A DNA stretch of 64,000 bases, taken from Carnobacterium jeotgali MS3 (GTDB lineage: Bacteria > Bacillota > Bacilli > Lactobacillales > Carnobacteriaceae). The stretch is taken from contig NZ_JQNF01000005.1 in assembly GCF_000745125.1 (NCBI RefSeq), positions 434,001 through 498,000 of the forward strand, in the 5' to 3' direction. Shown in pieces: positions 8,277 through 17,289 of this stretch (positions within the stretch are counted from its first letter, which is position 1; every line of letters starts with the position of its first letter). A program made the position numbers and the translations under genes. Under the pieces are notes generated by a model. The model saw only the letters and a program-made list of their open reading frames with translations. It was not told where the DNA came from and did not search any database.

Positions 8277-9704
8277 ATGGCATTTGAAGGTTTAACAGAA
8301 CGTCTCCAAAGTGCGATGACGAAAATGCGTCGCAAAGGGAAAGTTACTGAAGCTGATGTAAAAGAAATGATGAGAGAAGTACGCTTAGCTTTACTAGAAG
8401 CTGACGTTAACTTCAAAGTTGTAAAAGATTTTGTGAAAACGGTTAGTGCCCGAGCAGTAGGAGCAGAAGTGTTGGAGAGCCTTTCTCCAGGACAACAAAT
8501 CATTAAAATTGTTAGCGAAGAATTAACAGAATTAATGGGTGGAGAACAAGCTACCATCCAAACGGCAGCAAAAGCACCAACCGTTGTCATGATGGTAGGG
8601 CTACAAGGAGCCGGTAAAACCACTACAGCTGGTAAGTTAGCTAGCTATTTACGCAAAAATCAAAACAAGCGCCCTTTACTGGTAGCTGCTGATATCTATC
8701 GTCCAGCTGCTATCCAACAATTGGAAACGATTGGGAAACAATTAGATGTACCCGTTTTTTCTATGGGAGATCAAGTAAGTCCTGTTGAAATTGCCAGACA
8801 AGGGATTGAAAAAGCTAAAGCAGAACATTTAGACTTTGTACTGATCGATACTGCTGGACGTTTGCAAATTGACGAAACATTGATGCAAGAATTAAGTGAC
8901 ATCAAAGAGACTACACAACCAACAGAAATTTTCTTGGTTGTTGATGCAATGACTGGGCAAGAAGCTGCCAATGTTGCTGCTTCTTTTGATGAACAATTAG
9001 ATATCACTGGAGTTATCTTGACAAAATTAGATGGTGATACTCGTGGAGGAGCTGCACTTTCCATCCGTGCAGTTACCGGGAAACCAATCAAATTTACAGG
9101 GTCTGGTGAAAAACTAGATGCTTTAGAACCATTCTATCCAGATCGCATGGCTAACCGTATTTTAGGTATGGGAGACATGTTAACGCTAATTGAAAAGGCT
9201 CAACAAGATTTTGATGAAAAGAAATCGGAAGAAATGATCACGAAGTTACGTGAGAATAGTTTTGATTTCAATGACTTTATTGAACAAATGGATCAAGTCA
9301 GCAATATGGGACCAATTGAAGACATTCTAAAAATGATTCCAGGTATGAATAATGTCCCAGGATTAGATAAACTTCAAATCGATCCAAAAGATACGGCTCG
9401 AATGAAAGCTATCGTGTTGTCTATGACACCGCAAGAGAGAGAGAATCCAGATATCTTATCTCAAAGCAGACGTCGTAGAATCGCTCGAGGATCTGCTCGT
9501 CCGATTGCTGAAGTAAATCGAATGATCAAACAATTCAATGAATCTAAAAAAATGATGAGTCAAATGTCTAAAGGCAATATGAACGGCATGGAAAATTTAT
9601 TTGGCCAAGGTGTAAAAGGTAAACTTGGCAAAATGGCTATGAATACTATGGTGCGCAAGAATAAGAAAAAAATGAAGAAAAAAAATAAAAATAGTCGCAA
9701 ATAA
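8277..9704 (+). CDS. ffh: Signal recognition particle protein Ffh
   Basis: SRP54 GTPase that binds signal sequences and 4.5S/scRNA and delivers ribosomes to FtsY. The 475-residue protein has the N domain, then the G domain with GLQGAGKTT at 108-116, DTAGR, and TKLDGDTRGG. The methionine-rich M domain runs from about 300 to 450 and includes the SRRRRIARGS RNA-binding segment. The tail is lysine-rich (KNKKKMKKKNK). Length is slightly above the usual 440-450 because of that tail. It is in an operon with ylxM. Confidence 0.97.
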   Translation: MAFEGLTERLQSAMTKMRRKGKVTEADVKEMMREVRLALLEADVNFKVVKDFVKTVSARAVGAEVLESLSPGQQIIKIVSEELTELMGGEQATIQTAAKAPTVVMMVGLQGAGKTTTAGKLASYLRKNQNKRPLLVAADIYRPAAIQQLETIGKQLDVPVFSMGDQVSPVEIARQGIEKAKAEHLDFVLIDTAGRLQIDETLMQELSDIKETTQPTEIFLVVDAMTGQEAANVAASFDEQLDITGVILTKLDGDTRGGAALSIRAVTGKPIKFTGSGEKLDALEPFYPDRMANRILGMGDMLTLIEKAQQDFDEKKSEEMITKLRENSFDFNDFIEQMDQVSNMGPIEDILKMIPGMNNVPGLDKLQIDPKDTARMKAIVLSMTPQERENPDILSQSRRRRIARGSARPIAEVNRMIKQFNESKKMMSQMSKGNMNGMENLFGQGVKGKLGKMAMNTMVRKNKKKMKKKNKNSRK

Positions 9705-9764
9705 TCTCTTATAATAGTAAATGACCAATTTATAAAAAAAAATTCACCTGTAAAGAAAAAACAC

Positions 9765-9793
9765 TTTACAAGCTATAAATAAACTGGTAAACT
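9765..9793 (+). promoter_or_regulatory. Promoter of rpsP
   Basis: TTTACA (9765-9770), a 17-bp spacer and TAAACT (9788-9793). The same hexamers with the same spacing occur before rplS. Confidence 0.6.
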
Positions 9794-9829
9794 ACTTATT
9801 GTGAGATAGTTAATGGAGGTGTAAGAAAT

Positions 9830-10102
9830 ATGGCAGTAAAAATTCGTTTAAAACGCATGGGATCTAAAAGAAATCCATTTTACCGTATCGTAGTTGCAGA
9901 TTCACGTTCTCCACGTGATGGACGTTTCATCGAAACTGTAGGAACATACAATCCAGTTGTTAATCCAGCAGAAGTAAAAGTGGACGAAGAAGCAGTATTA
10001 AAATGGTTAGCTAATGGTGCTCAACCTTCTGATACAATTCGTAACATCCTTTCAAAAGAAGGCATTATGAAAAAATTCCATGAATCAAAAAACACTAAAT
10101 AA
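9830..10102 (+). CDS. rpsP: 30S ribosomal protein S16
   Basis: A 90-residue S16, a small-subunit assembly protein. The N-terminus [33 protein letters not shown] is diagnostic. A TGGAGGTG ribosome site precedes the ATG. It heads the rpsP-khpA pair, followed by rimM-trmD. Length is normal. Confidence 0.98.
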   Translation: MAVKIRLKRMGSKRNPFYRIVVADSRSPRDGRFIETVGTYNPVVNPAEVKVDEEAVLKWLANGAQPSDTIRNILSKEGIMKKFHESKNTK

Positions 10103-10116
10103 AAGGATGTTTTTCT

Positions 10117-10359
10117 ATGGCTGACATAAAAGAATTAATTCTTACAGTTGTGAGTCCTCTTGTTAGTCATCCTGATGAATTAATGATTGATGTAGTAGAA
10201 ACTGAAGAGTTTTTAGATTATCAATTGTCCGTTCATCCTGATGATGTAGGGCGAATAATTGGAAAAAAAGGTCGCGTAGCAAAAGCTATTCGTACAATTG
10301 TTTACAGTGTTAGAGTCCTTGGACCCAAACGTGTAAGATTAACAATTGTAAATAGCTAA
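10117..10359 (+). CDS. khpA: KH-domain RNA-binding protein KhpA (YlqC)
   Basis: An 80-residue protein with one KH domain; the GRIIGKKGRVAKAIRT loop carries the GxxG RNA-contact motif. In other Firmicutes KhpA pairs with KhpB (Jag/EloR), binds small RNAs and affects cell elongation; that role is transferred from the family. It lies between rpsP and rimM, its conserved place, 14 bases after rpsP. A terminator follows. Confidence 0.93.
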   Translation: MADIKELILTVVSPLVSHPDELMIDVVETEEFLDYQLSVHPDDVGRIIGKKGRVAKAIRTIVYSVRVLGPKRVRLTIVNS

Positions 10360-10365
10360 ATTCCG

Positions 10366-10408
10366 AAAAAGAAATCATTTCTTCAATAAGAGATGGTTTC
10401 TTTTTTTA
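10366..10408 (+). terminator. Terminator after khpA
   Basis: A 16-bp stem with two G-U pairs, loop CAAT, followed by a T run. It separates rpsP-khpA from rimM-trmD. Confidence 0.8.
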
Positions 10409-10479
10409 TAAATGATTTTAATGAGCATTCAACTAAACGATATTTTAATATGAAAATTACTGATAAATGAGGGAATACA

Positions 10480-10995
10480 ATGACAAAATTATACAATGTA
10501 GGAAAAATTGTGAATACACAGGGAATCAAAGGTGAAGTGCGTGTTATTTCAAAAACTGACTTTCCAGAAGAAAGATATAAAAAAGGTTCTACTTTATCTT
10601 TATTTAAAGATGGAAAAAAAGTAACGGAATTAACAGTTGCAAGCCATCGCAAACACAAAAATTTTGATATTCTTTCTTTTGAGAATCATCCTAATATTAA
10701 CGATGTAGAAAAATACCGTGACTGTATGTTGAAAGTCAGTGAAGATAGATTAACTGAGTTACCTGAAAATGAATTTTATTTACACCAAATTATTGGTCTA
10801 ACTGTTCAAGATGACGAAAAGAATGTCATTGGAAAAATTAGTGAAGTCATGTCACCAGGTGCTAATGATGTATGGGTGATTGAACGTCCTAAAAAGAAAG
10901 ATTTATTGATTCCATATATTGAAGAAATCGTATTAAATGTTGATTTAGAGAATCAACTTGTGACTATTCATATCATGGAAGGGTTAGATGATTAA
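10480..10995 (+). CDS. rimM: Ribosome maturation factor RimM
   Basis: A 171-residue protein needed for 30S head maturation; binds S19. The N-terminal beta-barrel starts [18 protein letters not shown], and a PRC-barrel follows from about residue 95 ([11 protein letters not shown]...). The ATG follows a GAGGGAA site. Its stop overlaps the trmD start by one base (TAATG), indicating translational coupling. Length is normal. Confidence 0.95.
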   Translation: MTKLYNVGKIVNTQGIKGEVRVISKTDFPEERYKKGSTLSLFKDGKKVTELTVASHRKHKNFDILSFENHPNINDVEKYRDCMLKVSEDRLTELPENEFYLHQIIGLTVQDDEKNVIGKISEVMSPGANDVWVIERPKKKDLLIPYIEEIVLNVDLENQLVTIHIMEGLDD

Positions 10996-11738
10996 TGAAA
11001 ATTGATGTTTTGACCTTGTTTCCCAGAATGTTCCAAGGTCCATTGACTGAGTCCATTATTGGAAAAGCTATTGGAAAAGACTTGCTACAAGTAAATGTAA
11101 TGAATTTTAGAGATTATACCGAGAATAAGCATCAAAATGTAGATGATTATCCATATGGTGGTGGTGCTGGAATGTTATTGACAGCACAACCTATTTTTTC
11201 AGCAATGGATGCCATAAATGAAGTTTCTCCGGATACTAAAAAGCGCGTCATTTTATTAGATCCTGCAGGTGTTCCATTTACGCAATCTGTAGCAGAAGAA
11301 TTAGCTGAAGAAGAGCACTTAGTATTTATTTGTGGCCATTATGAAGGGTATGACGAACGAATTCGTACATTGGTAACAGATGAAATTTCTTTAGGCGATT
11401 ATGTGCTAACCGGTGGCGAATTAGGTGCAATGGTGATGATTGATGCAACTGTTCGTTTGCTACCTGAAGTTTTAGGAAACGATCAGTCGGCTAAAACAGA
11501 TTCTCATTCTACGGGCCTTTTGGAGCATCCCCAATACACTAGACCAGCAGAATATCGCGGAATGAAAGTTCCAGATGTGTTGATTAGTGGTAATCATAAA
11601 AAAATAAAAGAGTGGCAAGATAAAGAGTCAATCAGACGGACATTTGAAAGACGGCCAGATATGTTAGAGGCACTTGATCTATCAGATGAACAGAAAAAGT
11701 ACTTACTTGAGATCGAAAAAGAACAAGAAATGCTTTAG
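10995..11738 (+). CDS. trmD: tRNA (guanine37-N1)-methyltransferase TrmD
   Basis: SPOUT-class methyltransferase that makes m1G37 in tRNAs reading CNN codons, preventing +1 frameshifts. The 247-residue protein shows the trefoil-knot SAM site: [12 protein letters not shown], then [12 protein letters not shown] and [16 protein letters not shown], followed by the C-terminal domain. The ATG overlaps the rimM stop. No terminator is obvious before the rplS promoter. Confidence 0.97.
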   Translation: MKIDVLTLFPRMFQGPLTESIIGKAIGKDLLQVNVMNFRDYTENKHQNVDDYPYGGGAGMLLTAQPIFSAMDAINEVSPDTKKRVILLDPAGVPFTQSVAEELAEEEHLVFICGHYEGYDERIRTLVTDEISLGDYVLTGGELGAMVMIDATVRLLPEVLGNDQSAKTDSHSTGLLEHPQYTRPAEYRGMKVPDVLISGNHKKIKEWQDKESIRRTFERRPDMLEALDLSDEQKKYLLEIEKEQEML

Positions 11739-11798
11739 AAAATAGAAAAACGCATGGTCTGTAGAATGAATTTTTTTACAAAAACAAAGGAAATTTAC

Positions 11799-11827
11799 TT
11801 TACACCTAATTAGTCATATGTTAAACT
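11799..11827 (+). promoter_or_regulatory. Promoter of rplS
   Basis: TTTACA (11799-11804), a 17-bp spacer and TAAACT (11822-11827), with an AT-rich upstream region. Confidence 0.6.
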
Positions 11828-11833
11828 AGTTTA

Positions 11834-11919
11834 GTGAGTGGGCAAAGCCTGCCATTAAAACGATGTTCCGCTGTATCTATTTATGATATATGAAGGTTTG
11901 TTGGAAGGAGAAAAACATA
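11834..11919 (+). ncRNA. Candidate L19 leader (ribosomal protein autoregulatory RNA)
   Basis: The transcript from the rplS promoter would have an untranslated leader of about 85 bases. It holds a small GC-rich hairpin (GGCA...TGCC in GGGCAAAGCCTGCC) and a late GGTTTG segment next to the ribosome site. Firmicutes rplS genes often carry a structured L19 leader. I match it by position and partial structure only, not by a covariance model. Confidence 0.4.
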
Positions 11920-12267
11920 ATGAGTAATTTAATTGAATCAATCACTAACGCACAATTACGTGAAGACATCCCAGCTTTCCGTCCAGGAGATACTGTACGT
12001 GTTCATGCTAAAATCGTTGAGGGTACTAGAGAACGTATCCAATTATTTGAAGGTGTTGTAATCAAACGCCGTGGTGCTGGAATTAGCGAAACTTATACAG
12101 TTCGTAAAATTTCTAACGGAATTGGCGTTGAACGTACATTCCCAATGCACTCTCCACGTGTTGCTCAAATCGAAGTTATTCGCTTTGGTAAAGTACGTCG
12201 TGCTAAATTGTACTACTTACGTGAATTACACGGAAAAGCAGCTCGTATTAAAGAAATCCGTCGTTAA
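11920..12267 (+). CDS. rplS: 50S ribosomal protein L19
   Basis: A 115-residue L19, located at the subunit interface. [35 protein letters not shown] and the C-terminal [19 protein letters not shown] are diagnostic. The ATG at 11920, after TTGGAAGGAG, gives the exact family length; an upstream in-frame ATG at 11890 would add ten poorly conserved residues. A palindromic terminator follows. Confidence 0.98.
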   Translation: MSNLIESITNAQLREDIPAFRPGDTVRVHAKIVEGTRERIQLFEGVVIKRRGAGISETYTVRKISNGIGVERTFPMHSPRVAQIEVIRFGKVRRAKLYYLRELHGKAARIKEIRR

Positions 12268-12279
12268 GATGATTTTTTT

Positions 12280-12313
12280 AAGTTCTAACTCAATTGAGTT
12301 AGAACTTTTTTTG
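12280..12313 (+). terminator. Terminator after rplS
   Basis: A near-continuous palindrome (AGTTCTAACTCAATTGAGTTAGAACT) followed by seven T residues. Confidence 0.88.
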
Positions 12314-12403
12314 TTTTCTTAAATACTCTTTTCATTATGAATAGAGTACGTTATAATTAAAAATGAAAAAGCGATTAGAATTTAAAAAGTGGGGTATAGT
12401 AGA

Positions 12404-12835
12404 ATGAATAAAGCACTAGTAAACTTTGAAGCCATCTTAAAAGATAAACATGTACCATTAGCTAAGAAAGAAATCAAAAATGGACAAGTTCTTTATAATG
12501 GTAAATTTAAATTGAACGACAGCCAAGCTTTGCCATTTGGAGTTGTTTTTGATAATAAAGAAGAAGGTATTATTGATTTTCAAATCGTGTACCATAAATT
12601 AGCATATGTAACGAATTTTGATGCAAAAAATCAAGTATTAGAAGTTTTAAATGAACTGAATGAAATGAAAACAGGTTACTACCGCGTTTGTCTGGCCGGA
12701 GACGGTGAAATCTATATGAGACTTCTTTCTCGTACAACAGAGGACGTAAGAGCAGCTTATGAAATGATGATTGTTGGATCAACGATTGCTAAAAGTATTC
12801 TTCCAAAAATCGAAGAGGCTGTAAATAAGAAGTAG
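12404..12835 (+). CDS. YbjN-like domain protein, function unknown
   Basis: A 143-residue soluble protein with no signal peptide. The alternating strand/helix pattern and the C-terminal segment (a LAGDGEIYMRLLSRT strand pair, then a long helix of TTEDVRAAYEMMIVGSTIAKSILPKIEEAV) resemble the YbjN/type III secretion chaperone-like fold. Assignment is by pattern and is tentative. The ATG at 12404 is preferred to an upstream GTG at 12389 because GTGGGG lies 9 bases before it. It is followed 42 bases later by the OsmC gene, with no terminator between. Confidence 0.6.
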   Translation: MNKALVNFEAILKDKHVPLAKKEIKNGQVLYNGKFKLNDSQALPFGVVFDNKEEGIIDFQIVYHKLAYVTNFDAKNQVLEVLNELNEMKTGYYRVCLAGDGEIYMRLLSRTTEDVRAAYEMMIVGSTIAKSILPKIEEAVNKK

Positions 12836-12877
12836 TATTTAAAGTTAGAGATACTTTCAAAAGAAAGTAGGGATTTT

Positions 12878-13300
12878 ATGGAAAATCAAAAGCCGTTATT
12901 TCATGCTGAAATGGTCAATGAAACAGGTGTGAATGGTCATGCATTTGTAAAAAACGATGGATTAAATGTTAAACTTTCTAGTCCATTAAATAAGGATGAA
13001 GGCACAAACCCTGAAGAATTGATTGGGTTGTCTTTTAGTACTTGTTTAAATGCTACGATTCAATCGTTATTAAAAGCAAGAGGAAAAGAAAATAAAAGTC
13101 GTGTAGAAGTTCATGTCGATTTCATGCGTGAACCAAATGGAATCGGGTATTTCTTCAATGTAGAAGCTTTTGCAAAAATTGCTGAATTACCTTTTGAAGA
13201 AAGTAAAAAGATTGTAGAAGAAGCTGAAAAACGTTGTCCGGTATCTAAATTATTTGCAGGAAGTAAAACAGTCTCAGTGGAAGCAGTCGAGGAATTCTAA
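12878..13300 (+). CDS. OsmC/Ohr-family peroxiredoxin
   Basis: A 140-residue thiol peroxidase of the OsmC/Ohr family, which reduces organic hydroperoxides. Both catalytic cysteines are present in their motifs: SFSTCLNATI (about residue 53) and EKRCPVSKL (about residue 123). An N-terminal strand region and the long central helix also fit. It is closer to Ohr than to OsmC in length, but I cannot separate the two firmly. A small palindrome (12853-12868) overlaps its ribosome-site region. A terminator shared with yajQ follows. Confidence 0.88.
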   Translation: MENQKPLFHAEMVNETGVNGHAFVKNDGLNVKLSSPLNKDEGTNPEELIGLSFSTCLNATIQSLLKARGKENKSRVEVHVDFMREPNGIGYFFNVEAFAKIAELPFEESKKIVEEAEKRCPVSKLFAGSKTVSVEAVEEF

Positions 13301-13312
13301 ACAACAAAGCCT

Positions 13313-13348
13313 AAAGACCTTCAAATAAAATTTGAAGGTCTTTTTTTT
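13313..13348. terminator. Bidirectional terminator between the osmC-like gene and yajQ
   Basis: A stem of about 13 bp (AAGACCTTCAAAT and complement) with A/T runs on both flanks lies between convergent genes. Confidence 0.85.
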
Positions 13349-13374
13349 ACGGCATTAAAAATAGGAATGCTAGG

Positions 13375-13866
13375 TTATCTATAATTTGTAAACTCAAGAT
13401 CAATTGGTAAGTTCGCATCTCTTAGTAAAGCGATAACTTGTTGAAGATCATCACGATTTTTACCAGTTACCCGTATTTGATCGTCTTGAATTTGTGTTTT
13501 AACTTTGATACCCGATTTTTTAATCAATTGAGTAATAGTTTTTGCATGTTCTTTATCAATTCCGCTGATTAAATCAGCGAATTGACGGACATTTCCACCA
13601 AAAGCTTTTTCAGTTGAAGAGTAGTGAAGATTTCTGGTAGGAACCCCTCTTTTAACTAATTTATTCGTTAAGACATCTTTTACTTGTTCTAATTTAAAGT
13701 CATCATCTGAAACTAAAACCAATTTTTCTTTTTCTAACTTGATTTCGCTGATAGAACCTTTGAAATCAAATCGATTTGCGATTTCCTTTGTTGCCAATTG
13801 TATGGAATTCTTTATCTCTTCCATATTCATTTCTGAAACGATATCAAAACTTGCTTCTTTTGCCAT
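13375..13866 (-). CDS. yajQ: YajQ family nucleotide-binding protein (UPF0234)
   Basis: A 163-residue cytoplasmic protein of the YajQ family. It starts [23 protein letters not shown] and keeps the FDFKGS and [11 protein letters not shown] segments. YajQ folds as two ferredoxin-like repeats; in Xanthomonas a homologue binds cyclic-di-GMP, but that may not apply here. A strong AGGAGGAAATAATT site precedes the ATG on the minus strand. It is divergent from yitT and convergent with the OsmC gene. Confidence 0.93.
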   Translation of the reverse strand: MAKEASFDIVSEMNMEEIKNSIQLATKEIANRFDFKGSISEIKLEKEKLVLVSDDDFKLEQVKDVLTNKLVKRGVPTRNLHYSSTEKAFGGNVRQFADLISGIDKEHAKTITQLIKKSGIKVKTQIQDDQIRVTGKNRDDLQQVIALLRDANLPIDLEFTNYR

Positions 13867-14033
13867 AATTATTTCCTCCTTTTACATTGTCCCTTTGAAT
13901 TGTACCATAAAAGGCTGATAGAATAGAAGAAAACGGATACAAATGAGAGGGTAATGAAGAAAACTATTTTTTCCTTTATTTATAAGAAGAAACTTGTTAT
14001 CCTTGTCTGATTAAGAATATAAGGAGTTATATA

Positions 14034-14930
14034 ATGACACAATTAAAGACACCAAATTTCTGGATTGAACATGCAAAAAAAATATTTTTCATCTTTTTTG
14101 CAGCTATTACAAATGCAATTGCCTTAAACAACTTTTTGATACCATCTAATATTTATGCTTCTGGCATTAACGGAATTGCACAATTAATATCTGGCGTATT
14201 AGATAACTCTTCAGGAATTATTATTGATACGGGTATCCTAATTCTTGTATTTAATGTACCCATTGCTTTACTTGGATGGTTTAAAGTAGGGAGAAATTTC
14301 ACTTTATACAGTTTTATGACGTCTATCTTAATTTCATTTTTCACTATATTATTGCCGATTAATCCACTGACGAGTGATCCTATGATGAATGCTTTATTTG
14401 GAGGAATCATTAGTGGTACTGGGATTGGTTTTGCGTTGAAATATGGTTTTTCAACTGGCGGAATGGATATTATTTCGATGGTCTTGGCCAAAACAACGGG
14501 ACGTTCAATTGGTACACTAACCTTTGCGATGAATTTACTGATTGTATCATCAGCTGGTCTATTGTACGGCTGGGAATATGCGCTTTATACATTGGTTTCA
14601 ATTTATGTAATGACAAAAATGATTGATACAGTACATACCAGTCATCAAAAAGTGACAGCGATGATTGTGACCAATGAGCCAGATGCTTTAGTGAAAGAAA
14701 TACACGGAAAATTAATCAGAGGAATCACTATTATTCCTGCAAAAGGTGCGTATTCAAAAACGGATCGTTCGATTTTAATGATGGTCATTACGCGCTATGA
14801 AATGTATGAATTAGAACAAGCCGTTAGAGAAGCGGATGCTTCAGCTTTCGTCAATTTTATGGAAACGAATAAAGTACTAGGTGAATTTTGGAGTTCAGAC
14901 CGACAAAAGGAATCAAGATTAATGAAATAA
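14034..14930 (+). CDS. yitT: YitT family membrane protein (DUF161 + DUF2179)
   Basis: A 298-residue integral membrane protein. About five to six hydrophobic segments fill residues 15-200 (including NNFLIPSNIYASGINGIAQL and FGGIISGTGIGFALKYGFSTGGMDII). A cytoplasmic DUF2179 domain of about 80 residues follows (KLIRGITIIPAKGAYSKTDRSILMMVI). No transport substrate is established. The following genes are homologues of yitU, yitV and yitW, the same set seen together in Bacillus. A second family member is at 48812-49702. The ribosome site is TAAGGAG. Confidence 0.9.
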   Translation: MTQLKTPNFWIEHAKKIFFIFFAAITNAIALNNFLIPSNIYASGINGIAQLISGVLDNSSGIIIDTGILILVFNVPIALLGWFKVGRNFTLYSFMTSILISFFTILLPINPLTSDPMMNALFGGIISGTGIGFALKYGFSTGGMDIISMVLAKTTGRSIGTLTFAMNLLIVSSAGLLYGWEYALYTLVSIYVMTKMIDTVHTSHQKVTAMIVTNEPDALVKEIHGKLIRGITIIPAKGAYSKTDRSILMMVITRYEMYELEQAVREADASAFVNFMETNKVLGEFWSSDRQKESRLMK

Positions 14931-14983
14931 CTACAAAAACAGGTAGCCGTTCTATTGAGCGGCTACCTGTTTTTGTAGTTTTT
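14929..14983. terminator. Bidirectional terminator between yitT and the yitU-like gene
   Basis: A perfect 21-bp stem (AACTACAAAAACAGGTAGCCG and complement) with a 10-base loop and T runs on both strands. Confidence 0.92.
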
Positions 14984-14998
14984 AATATAAGAGAAGTA

Positions 14999-15811
14999 CT
15001 AAACTAAACCGAAATAATTTTCTAGGTAAAGAGCTAGTCCATCTTCATTATTTGTTTTTTCTGTTACATCATTTGAAATGCGTTTTAAAGCATCGATACC
15101 ATTTTTCATTACGACACCATGTCCGGCATATTGAATCATTTCATAGTCATTGTCTTCATCGCCAAATGCAATGATATCTTTTTGCTTGATGCCATATACT
15201 TGTGCAATACGTTCGACTCCAAGTGCTTTTTGAACACCGGCAGCGACGATTTCTAAACAAGGCGTTTGTCCGCCCCACGTTCTAATTTCAACAGTATTTC
15301 CGTATCGAGCAGAAATTTTTTCAATAATATGGGCTTGATTCTCCGCATCAGTAAAAACACAAATAGCAGTGGGGTCTTCTTTCAAACTAGAGGCTGTAAG
15401 TTTGGATGCACCTTTTTTACCTTCAGGAAAGAAATCGCTGTAAGGGACAAAATAGTTATCTGCAAAAACGGTATCTCTAAGTTCTGCCGCAATTAAATGA
15501 ATGTCTAATTCTTTTTTTAAAGTCAACATATCTAAGGCAATTTCACGGTCTAAAGTTTTGTGGTATTGTGATTCCCAGTTTAATTGGTTAGGTAAGTGAC
15601 ATAAAGCACCGTTAAAGTTTACAATGGGTGTTTCCATACATAGTTGAGTATAAAACTGTTTGCTGTTTCTATACGGTCTACCTGTTACAATCGAAACAAG
15701 GTGACCATCATTTCTCAAAGTTGTTAAAACATTTTGCGTTCTAGCTGAAATCTCTGAACGATTATTTAAGGTAGTGCCATCTAAATCAAGAGCAATTAAT
15801 TTTTTATTCAT
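14999..15811 (-). CDS. Cof-type HAD-family hydrolase (YitU-like)
   Basis: A 270-residue HAD phosphatase. Motif I is LDLDGTTLN (residues 7-15), motif II is IVTGRPY near 44, and motif IV GDEDNDYEMI is near 219. The substrate is unknown. The ATG at 15811 is chosen because GGAGG lies six bases upstream; an in-frame ATG at 15835 lacks a ribosome site. It reads against its neighbours, and yitT on one side and the YitV-like gene on the other support the YitU equivalence. It is a distant paralogue of the protein at 3795-4604. Confidence 0.88.
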   Translation of the reverse strand: MNKKLIALDLDGTTLNNRSEISARTQNVLTTLRNDGHLVSIVTGRPYRNSKQFYTQLCMETPIVNFNGALCHLPNQLNWESQYHKTLDREIALDMLTLKKELDIHLIAAELRDTVFADNYFVPYSDFFPEGKKGASKLTASSLKEDPTAICVFTDAENQAHIIEKISARYGNTVEIRTWGGQTPCLEIVAAGVQKALGVERIAQVYGIKQKDIIAFGDEDNDYEMIQYAGHGVVMKNGIDALKRISNDVTEKTNNEDGLALYLENYFGLV

Positions 15812-15947
15812 CAAAATCCTCCGACTAATAGTCATTTGTATTTGTAAAAGCTTCTACGTTTCTTTTATGATACACTAACTCCATAGAATCTTTACAAATA
15901 GTGTACCACAAAGTCTATAAGAATAAATAGAGAAAGAGGATAGATAA

Positions 15948-16709
15948 ATGATAACAGTAAAACATGAATATATTAACGGCATACCATTATTAGAAGTAGT
16001 TTTAACAGAAAAGATGAATGAAACTTTACCGACTGTTGTTTTTTATCATGGTTGGACAAACTTTAAAGAAAGTTCTTTAGTTCATGGCTATGAAATTGCT
16101 AAAAAAGGATTTCGAGTCTTAATTCCTGAAGCTTATTTGCATGGAGAGAGAAGTAAAGGCGCACCAGTCAACGAAAGAAGCTTAGAATTTTGGGATGTTG
16201 TCCAACACAATATTGTTGAGTTCCCTTCTTTAATTGAACAGTATGTTAAAGCAGGATTAACGGATCAAAGCCGTGTTGGAGTGGCAGGCCTTTCAATGGG
16301 TGGCGTGACAACGAGTGCCATTTTAACGCAATATTCTTGGGTGAAAACAGCTGTTGTTTTAATGGGAAGTCCATCACCAATCCCTTTTTCTAAATGGTTA
16401 TTGACGTCTAAATGGCAACAAGGGGTAGAAATTGATTTTGAAGCAGAACAATTTGCTCCTGCTATTGAATCATTAAAAACGATTTCACTCAATTTGCAAC
16501 CGGAAAAAATTGATGGGAAATTCGTTCACTTTTGGCATGATAAAGATGACGATTTAGTACCTTACCAACCGACTTTTGATTTCTATAAAAAAATAAAAGA
16601 TCGTGATTATGGAAAGCATGTGAGTTTTACAACAACTGAAGGTTACGGTCATCATGTGCCTTATTTAATTTCTGTTGAAACAGCCGAATATTTTAATAAT
16701 CATTTATAA
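15948..16709 (+). CDS. Alpha/beta hydrolase, YitV-like esterase
   Basis: A 253-residue serine hydrolase of the alpha/beta fold. It shows the oxyanion segment YHGWTNFKES (about 29-38), the nucleophile elbow GLSMGG (Ser near 110), an acidic residue in HDKDDDLVPY (about 200-209), and a C-terminal histidine in TEGYGHHVPY. There is no signal peptide, so it is cytoplasmic. The natural ester is unknown. It sits between yitU-like and yitW-like genes, matching Bacillus yitV. The ribosome site is AAAGAGGATAG. Confidence 0.85.
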   Translation: MITVKHEYINGIPLLEVVLTEKMNETLPTVVFYHGWTNFKESSLVHGYEIAKKGFRVLIPEAYLHGERSKGAPVNERSLEFWDVVQHNIVEFPSLIEQYVKAGLTDQSRVGVAGLSMGGVTTSAILTQYSWVKTAVVLMGSPSPIPFSKWLLTSKWQQGVEIDFEAEQFAPAIESLKTISLNLQPEKIDGKFVHFWHDKDDDLVPYQPTFDFYKKIKDRDYGKHVSFTTTEGYGHHVPYLISVETAEYFNNHL

Positions 16710-16793
16710 AAAAATCACAAACTCCAATTGAAATGATTTACTTTGACAGAGACAAGAGGTAAAATGAAGTTAAAAAGAGAAGGTGTTTCATAC

Positions 16794-17129
16794 ATGGAAC
16801 CGACTAATTGGAATGAAGATAAGGTAAATGAAATCAAAGGGAATATACTAACTGCTTTAGAACAAGTCATTGATCCAGAATTAAACATTGATATTGTGAA
16901 TTTAGGCTTAGTTTATGGGGTTGAACTAGTTGAAGAAAATCACTGTGTGATAAAGTTAACGTTAACTACAATGGGTTGCCCATTAGTGGATACGATTACT
17001 AATGATATTATGAAAGCTATGCAAGCCGTACCTGAAGTTTTGTCAACTGAAGTGAAGTTAGTCTGGTACCCCGCATGGGATACAAGTAAAATGAGCCGAT
17101 ATGCAAGAATTGCGTTGGGTGTAAGATAA
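16794..17129 (+). CDS. yitW: MIP18/DUF59 family protein (YitW-like), Fe-S assembly-related
   Basis: A 111-residue DUF59 (MIP18/SufT-like) protein. Key segments are LEQVIDPELNIDIVNLGLVYGVEL and TTMGCPLVDTITNDIM, the latter with the conserved cysteine. Family members help maturation of Fe-S proteins, a role known from relatives and not shown here. The ATG at 16794 is used, with GAAGGTG upstream; an ATG at 16764 is also possible and would add ten residues. It ends with a terminator. Confidence 0.87.
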   Translation: MEPTNWNEDKVNEIKGNILTALEQVIDPELNIDIVNLGLVYGVELVEENHCVIKLTLTTMGCPLVDTITNDIMKAMQAVPEVLSTEVKLVWYPAWDTSKMSRYARIALGVR

Positions 17130-17171
17130 AAAAGTTTACTCTACTAAAAAAAGTTAGGGTAGACTTTTTTT
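17128..17171 (+). terminator. Terminator after yitW
   Basis: A 16-bp stem with two G-U pairs, A-rich loop, ending in seven T residues. Confidence 0.82.
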
Positions 17172-17259
17172 AGTCTTAAAGCCAAGGATAAAATAATTTT
17201 CTACAATACAAAACATTATTAAACTAGTAAAAAAAAAGCGAAAATTTCACGAGAAAATA

Positions 17260-17289
17260 TTTGACCTTTACTGACCAAATGAATATAAT
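17260..17289 (+). promoter_or_regulatory. clpB promoter with CtsR-type operator
   Basis: TTTGACCTTTACTGACC (17260-17276) read on the minus strand is GGTCAGT-AAA-GGTCAAA. This matches the CtsR heptad direct repeat (RGTCAAA-N3-RGTCAAA) with one perfect half and one half with two mismatches. It overlaps the -35 (TTGACC, 17261-17266) of a promoter with a perfect -10 (TATAAT, 17284-17289) at 17-bp spacing. Repressor binding would block RNA polymerase, so clpB is probably heat-inducible through CtsR. Confidence 0.75.

Noticed and set aside
8771-9091. Antisense ORF within ffh (and similar ones in ftsY, clpB, pyk)
   Set aside because: They mirror conserved GTPase/ATPase coding sequence and have no ribosome sites or homologues.
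12071-12322. 83-codon ORF overlapping rplS
   Set aside because: Shifted frame of a ribosomal protein gene, no ribosome site, runs into the terminator.
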